Shown here in pieces: positions 61,922 to 64,000 of a DNA stretch of 64,000 nucleotides (position 1 is its first letter; every line of letters begins with the position of its first letter). The notes under the pieces are model-generated. The model was given only the letters and a program-made list of their open reading frames with translations, was not told the DNA's origin and searched no databases. This stretch comes from Rhodoglobus vestalii (GTDB lineage: Bacteria > Actinomycetota > Actinomycetes > Actinomycetales > Microbacteriaceae), in contig NZ_VFRA01000001.1 in NCBI RefSeq assembly GCF_006788895.1, positions 1,426,001 through 1,490,000 of the forward strand, read 5' to 3'. The translations under genes and the position numbers were made by a program.

Positions 61922-62167
61922 ATAAAAGCAAAGAGGCCCAGTACCGTTCTGCTCATTATCGGCGCGGTCATGACTGTCGGCGGTTTCATCACGGCCGTGG
62001 TCTACCTGTTTTAACCGTGGCGCACCTGTGACTACGATGACAACCCGTCACCCTGCTCCATGCTTCCCGGTGACGCCGCCATTCTGCTCGCTGCAATCTT
62101 CGCGACGGTGCTCGGGGTGTTCACGCTTCTGGGCGTGCTCATTGTCCATCTCCAAGAGCGTCGGTAA
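61922..62167 (+). pseudogene. Small two-TM protein with internal stop
   Basis: The frame reads IKAKRPSTVLLIIGAVMTVG GFITAVVYLF, a TAA at 62,012-62,014, then PWRTCDYDDNPSPCSMLPGD AAILLAAIFATVLGVFTLLG and a final TAA at 62,165-62,167. Two good TM helices around a Cys-containing loop suggest one former protein of about 80 residues with a premature stop. No ATG/GTG starts the frame, so the start is either lost or a rare codon. TTGCAC and GATAAGCT upstream (61,895-61,915) look like promoter boxes. Confidence 0.55.
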
Positions 62168-62186
62168 AATCCTCTACGCTCGTGCT

Positions 62187-62759
62187 GTGACGCTAGATGG
62201 ACTCATCGGCCAGATCGACGCCCAGCGCCGAAAGACCGGACCCCGGACCATTGTGGGAATATCCGGCTATTGCGGCTCCGGCAAATCCACTCTCACCCGA
62301 CAGCTTGTTGCTGCCGTTCCTGATTCGAAGCGGATGCGGGGCGACGATTTCTTGGACCCCGTCCGCTCCCACCGGCGTTCGTCGGACTGGGATGGGGTGG
62401 AACGGTTACGACTCGCATCAGAAGTGTTGGCGCCCAGGCGCGAGGGACGACCGAGCACATTTCGACGCTATGACTGGAGCCAGAGGCAACTCGGAACCCC
62501 AGAACCGCTCCCGGTCGCACAAATTCTCGTGGTCGATCTCATCGGGCTTTTTCACGCTGAAGCGCTTCCGTTTATTGATCTCACTATCTGGTGCGACGTT
62601 GATCTGCAAACAGCGGCTCGACGCGGCATGGAAAGAGACGAGAAACTAGGACGAAATCACGGAGTGCTTTGGCGCGATGTATGGATTCCGAATGAACGTG
62701 ACTTTCACGATCAGTTCTCTCCCCGCACTCAAGCGGATATTCGCTACTCGCTGTCTTAG
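62187..62759 (+). CDS. P-loop kinase, uridine-kinase-like
   Basis: This 190-residue protein starts at GTG 62187 (VTLDGLIGQI); the ORF is open upstream but that part overlaps the small membrane protein remnant. Walker A is VGISGYCGSGKSTLTRQL. MRGDDFLDPVRSHRRSSDWD carries the substrate-side Asp-Asp, and ILVVDLIGLFHAEALP marks the usual Walker B/'V(D/E)G' position. LTIWCDVDLQTAARRGMERD is the lid. It resembles the uridine kinase/phosphoribulokinase-like proteins common in actinobacteria; the substrate is not certain. Confidence 0.8.
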   Translation: MTLDGLIGQIDAQRRKTGPRTIVGISGYCGSGKSTLTRQLVAAVPDSKRMRGDDFLDPVRSHRRSSDWDGVERLRLASEVLAPRREGRPSTFRRYDWSQRQLGTPEPLPVAQILVVDLIGLFHAEALPFIDLTIWCDVDLQTAARRGMERDEKLGRNHGVLWRDVWIPNERDFHDQFSPRTQADIRYSLS

Positions 62760-62782
62760 CAGCGCCTGTCAGAATGGCGTAG

Positions 62783-63337
62783 ATGACAATGACCATGCAC
62801 CCGTGGACGCACCCGCAATCACAGCAGATGCAGCTAGTAGCGATTCCGAAACTTGTCCTCAACGCACTGGCCCGCGGAGAAGCTGTCGATGATGCACACT
62901 CCTCCCTCATCACGCCGTACCTTGCGGGCGTGGAGTGCATCGGGCTCTGGCGCATGAGAAGCGAACAAATTGTCGATACCCCGTCGGACGCGCCCTGGGT
63001 CACCCGATTGATCATTGTGCCCGGCGTCGATGGTGCTGTTGGGATAGCCGGATTTCATGGAGCACCGGATGGTGCCGGGATGGTCGAAGTTGGCTACAGG
63101 ATCGCTCCGGAATATCGAAGGAGGGGGTATGCGAGGCGGGCTCTCGAAACTCTGCTTTCGGTAGCCAGCGCCAGTGCGGACGTGCAGATCGTTCGAGCCA
63201 CCATCAGTCCAGAAAATCATCCGTCGCGATCCCTGGTTGACGGTTACGGCTTCACAGAAGTCGGTGAACAGTGGGACGAAGAAGACGGTCTTGAGACCAT
63301 TTTCGAAGTAGCCGCACGCGGTAGTGGCGCTGCCTAA
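62783..63337 (+). CDS. GNAT-family N-acetyltransferase
   Basis: This 184-residue protein has the acetyl-CoA binding motif A at VEVGYRIAPEYRRRGYARRA (R/Q-x-x-G-x-G/A pattern). Motif B is at SPENHPSRSLVDGYGFTEVG, typical of RimJ/RimL-like GNATs. It starts 24 bases after the kinase gene and may be co-transcribed. Its end overlaps the next gene, on the other strand, by 4 bases. The substrate is unknown. Confidence 0.85.
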   Translation: MTMTMHPWTHPQSQQMQLVAIPKLVLNALARGEAVDDAHSSLITPYLAGVECIGLWRMRSEQIVDTPSDAPWVTRLIIVPGVDGAVGIAGFHGAPDGAGMVEVGYRIAPEYRRRGYARRALETLLSVASASADVQIVRATISPENHPSRSLVDGYGFTEVGEQWDEEDGLETIFEVAARGSGAA

Positions 63338-63648
63338 GAGGAGGGCTGCAATTCGGCCTTGCCGTTTCGGACTACGATTTGCTCCTCAGGGCAAACGGGC
63401 CCGGCGACCACAAACTTCTCGCCTGACGTGAACTCCACGGTGACGTCGCCCGGGGTGCAGCCCGATCCGAGGATGCTGGCGCCTCCCCCTGCTGAGACAA
63501 TAATCTCATCGTCCCCGGTCGTGACGGTCACGTCGGAAGAGCTTTCGTTGCTGATGGTGAGATCGCCGACGCTGCTGCACGCGGTCAAAGCTGCGGTCAC
63601 TGCCACAATTAATAGCCCAGTTCTTACAAATTTGTTCCAGTGTCTCAT
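63334..63648 (-). CDS. Small lipoprotein
   Basis: This 104-residue protein has a signal peptide and lipobox LTAC (Cys 24). A beta-rich domain follows (DLTISNESSSDVTVTTGDDE, VTVEFTSGEKFVVAGPVCPE) with two further Cys that could form a disulfide. It is the second gene behind the SecD-head-like protein, 6 bases apart. Similar small lipoproteins are common in actinobacteria; the function is unknown. Confidence 0.7.
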   Translation of the reverse strand: MRHWNKFVRTGLLIVAVTAALTACSSVGDLTISNESSSDVTVTTGDDEIIVSAGGGASILGSGCTPGDVTVEFTSGEKFVVAGPVCPEEQIVVRNGKAELQPSS

Positions 63649-63654
63649 CGCCGG

Positions 63655-64000
63655 TTAGCCCCCATTGATCAGGTCGACAGTTTCTTGAGCGTTGTCGTCG
63701 GGCGAGAGAGCAATCATTATTTGGTTGCCGATTAGCGGTTCCGCCACGAATACCGCGGACCGAATCTCCGGACCTATTTTCATGACCAATCGTGCGGGTT
63801 CCCCGGCTCCCGCTGCTTCTTCTGTGAGCGCATTAAGGACTACCGCCCCCTCATCCGTAAACGTCACATCAACGGCGTTTTGCCCACCAGCTTCAGCAAC
63901 CGCGGCGTCTTCCACCGACGCCCGCTCAAACGCTGTGGGCTTCAGAACATATTGGTCGTTGACTAAAATGCAGTCAGGGTCTGACCCCTCAACGCATGTC
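63655..64000 (-). CDS. SecD-head-like exported protein, C-terminal part (cut by window edge)
   Basis: The minus-strand frame is open from base 64,000 to a TAG at 63,655-63,657 (115 codons seen). It contains DPDCILVNDQYVLKPTAF, VDVTFTDEGAVVLNALT, ARLVMKIGPEIRSAVFVAEP and a final QETVDLINGG. This is the pattern of the SecDF P1 head subdomain (V-x-L-x-hydrophobic-D/E-G...), without SecD TM helices at this end. It is probably an anchored extracytoplasmic protein paired with the small lipoprotein. The N-terminus is outside the window. Confidence 0.7.
   Translation of the reverse strand, partial: TCVEGSDPDCILVNDQYVLKPTAFERASVEDAAVAEAGGQNAVDVTFTDEGAVVLNALTEEAAGAGEPARLVMKIGPEIRSAVFVAEPLIGNQIMIALSPDDNAQETVDLINGG

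Noticed and set aside
1..64000. tRNA or rRNA genes
   Set aside because: I saw no cloverleaf with a GGTTCRA-type T loop and 3' acceptor pairing, and no rRNA sequence; a tRNA search program would be needed to exclude one fully.

Overview
The window looks like a high-GC Actinomycetota chromosome, most likely Microbacteriaceae-like. The basis is composition, frequent GTG/TTG starts, 4-bp start/stop overlaps, a PknB-type kinase, an IclR-controlled pca operon and lipoproteins with actinobacterial lipoboxes. The genus is inference. Coordinates 1-23,720 are an accessory, IS-riddled region; 23,722-31,884 is a catabolic cluster; 32,000-64,000 is mostly ordinary chromosome.

Region 1 (1-5,050 and 18,640-22,260) holds the two arms of one nested insertion. 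An IS21 element (group A) was hit by a second IS21 (group B), which was hit by an IS256 element, which was hit by an IS30 element. Matching target duplications and terminal repeats can be read at three nesting levels. The two halves now lie about 18 kb apart in opposite orientation, which a single inversion with one end inside the IS30 element explains. Between the arms are catabolic cluster 1 (5,190-11,623), an intact IS256 (11,990-13,431), an intact IS21-A (13,767-16,320), another IS21-B end fragment and a RES/Xre toxin-antitoxin pair (17,394-18,447). An IS3 element and IS110/IS481 remnants (20,974-23,721) close the region.

Region 2 is a pair of paralogous minus-strand clusters: 5,190-11,623 and 23,722-31,884. 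Each encodes HyuA and HyuB (hydantoinase/oxoprolinase family), peptide-type ABC transporter parts, a SnoaL/NTF2-fold protein and an M24 metallopeptidase. The ABC genes are broken in different ways. Cluster 1 keeps only the end of one ATPase plus an interrupted second ATPase. Cluster 2 keeps the binding protein and an in-frame permease::ATPase chimera. The enzymes are intact in both.

Region 3 (32,486-35,965) is pcaIJF with an IclR regulator: the last steps of the beta-ketoadipate pathway. Region 4 (36,371-50,600) has a Ser/Thr kinase with a lipoprotein, a membrane-anchored sulfite-oxidase-fold protein, a TetR-controlled heterodimeric ABC exporter, a pterin dehydratase, and a small membrane protein plus HTH pair under a consensus, apparently leaderless promoter covered by two palindromes. 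It also has a retron-type reverse transcriptase with a long N-terminal extension and a LysR gene divergent from an unpaired SdhA/FrdA-like flavoprotein. Region 5 (50,816-64,000) has an ABC ATPase with a multi-spanning permease, a broken corA-like gene, a complete dipeptide ABC operon (permeases, fused ATPases, binding protein), a CPBP protease, a P-loop kinase, a GNAT acetyltransferase, a lipoprotein and a SecD-head-like protein cut by the window edge.

Five loci outside the large truncations carry one or more premature stops (istB, cluster-1 ATPase, corA, and genes at 38.5 and 62.0 kb), so this strain shows active gene decay as well as IS traffic. All homology statements are from motif recognition by eye; no database search was run.
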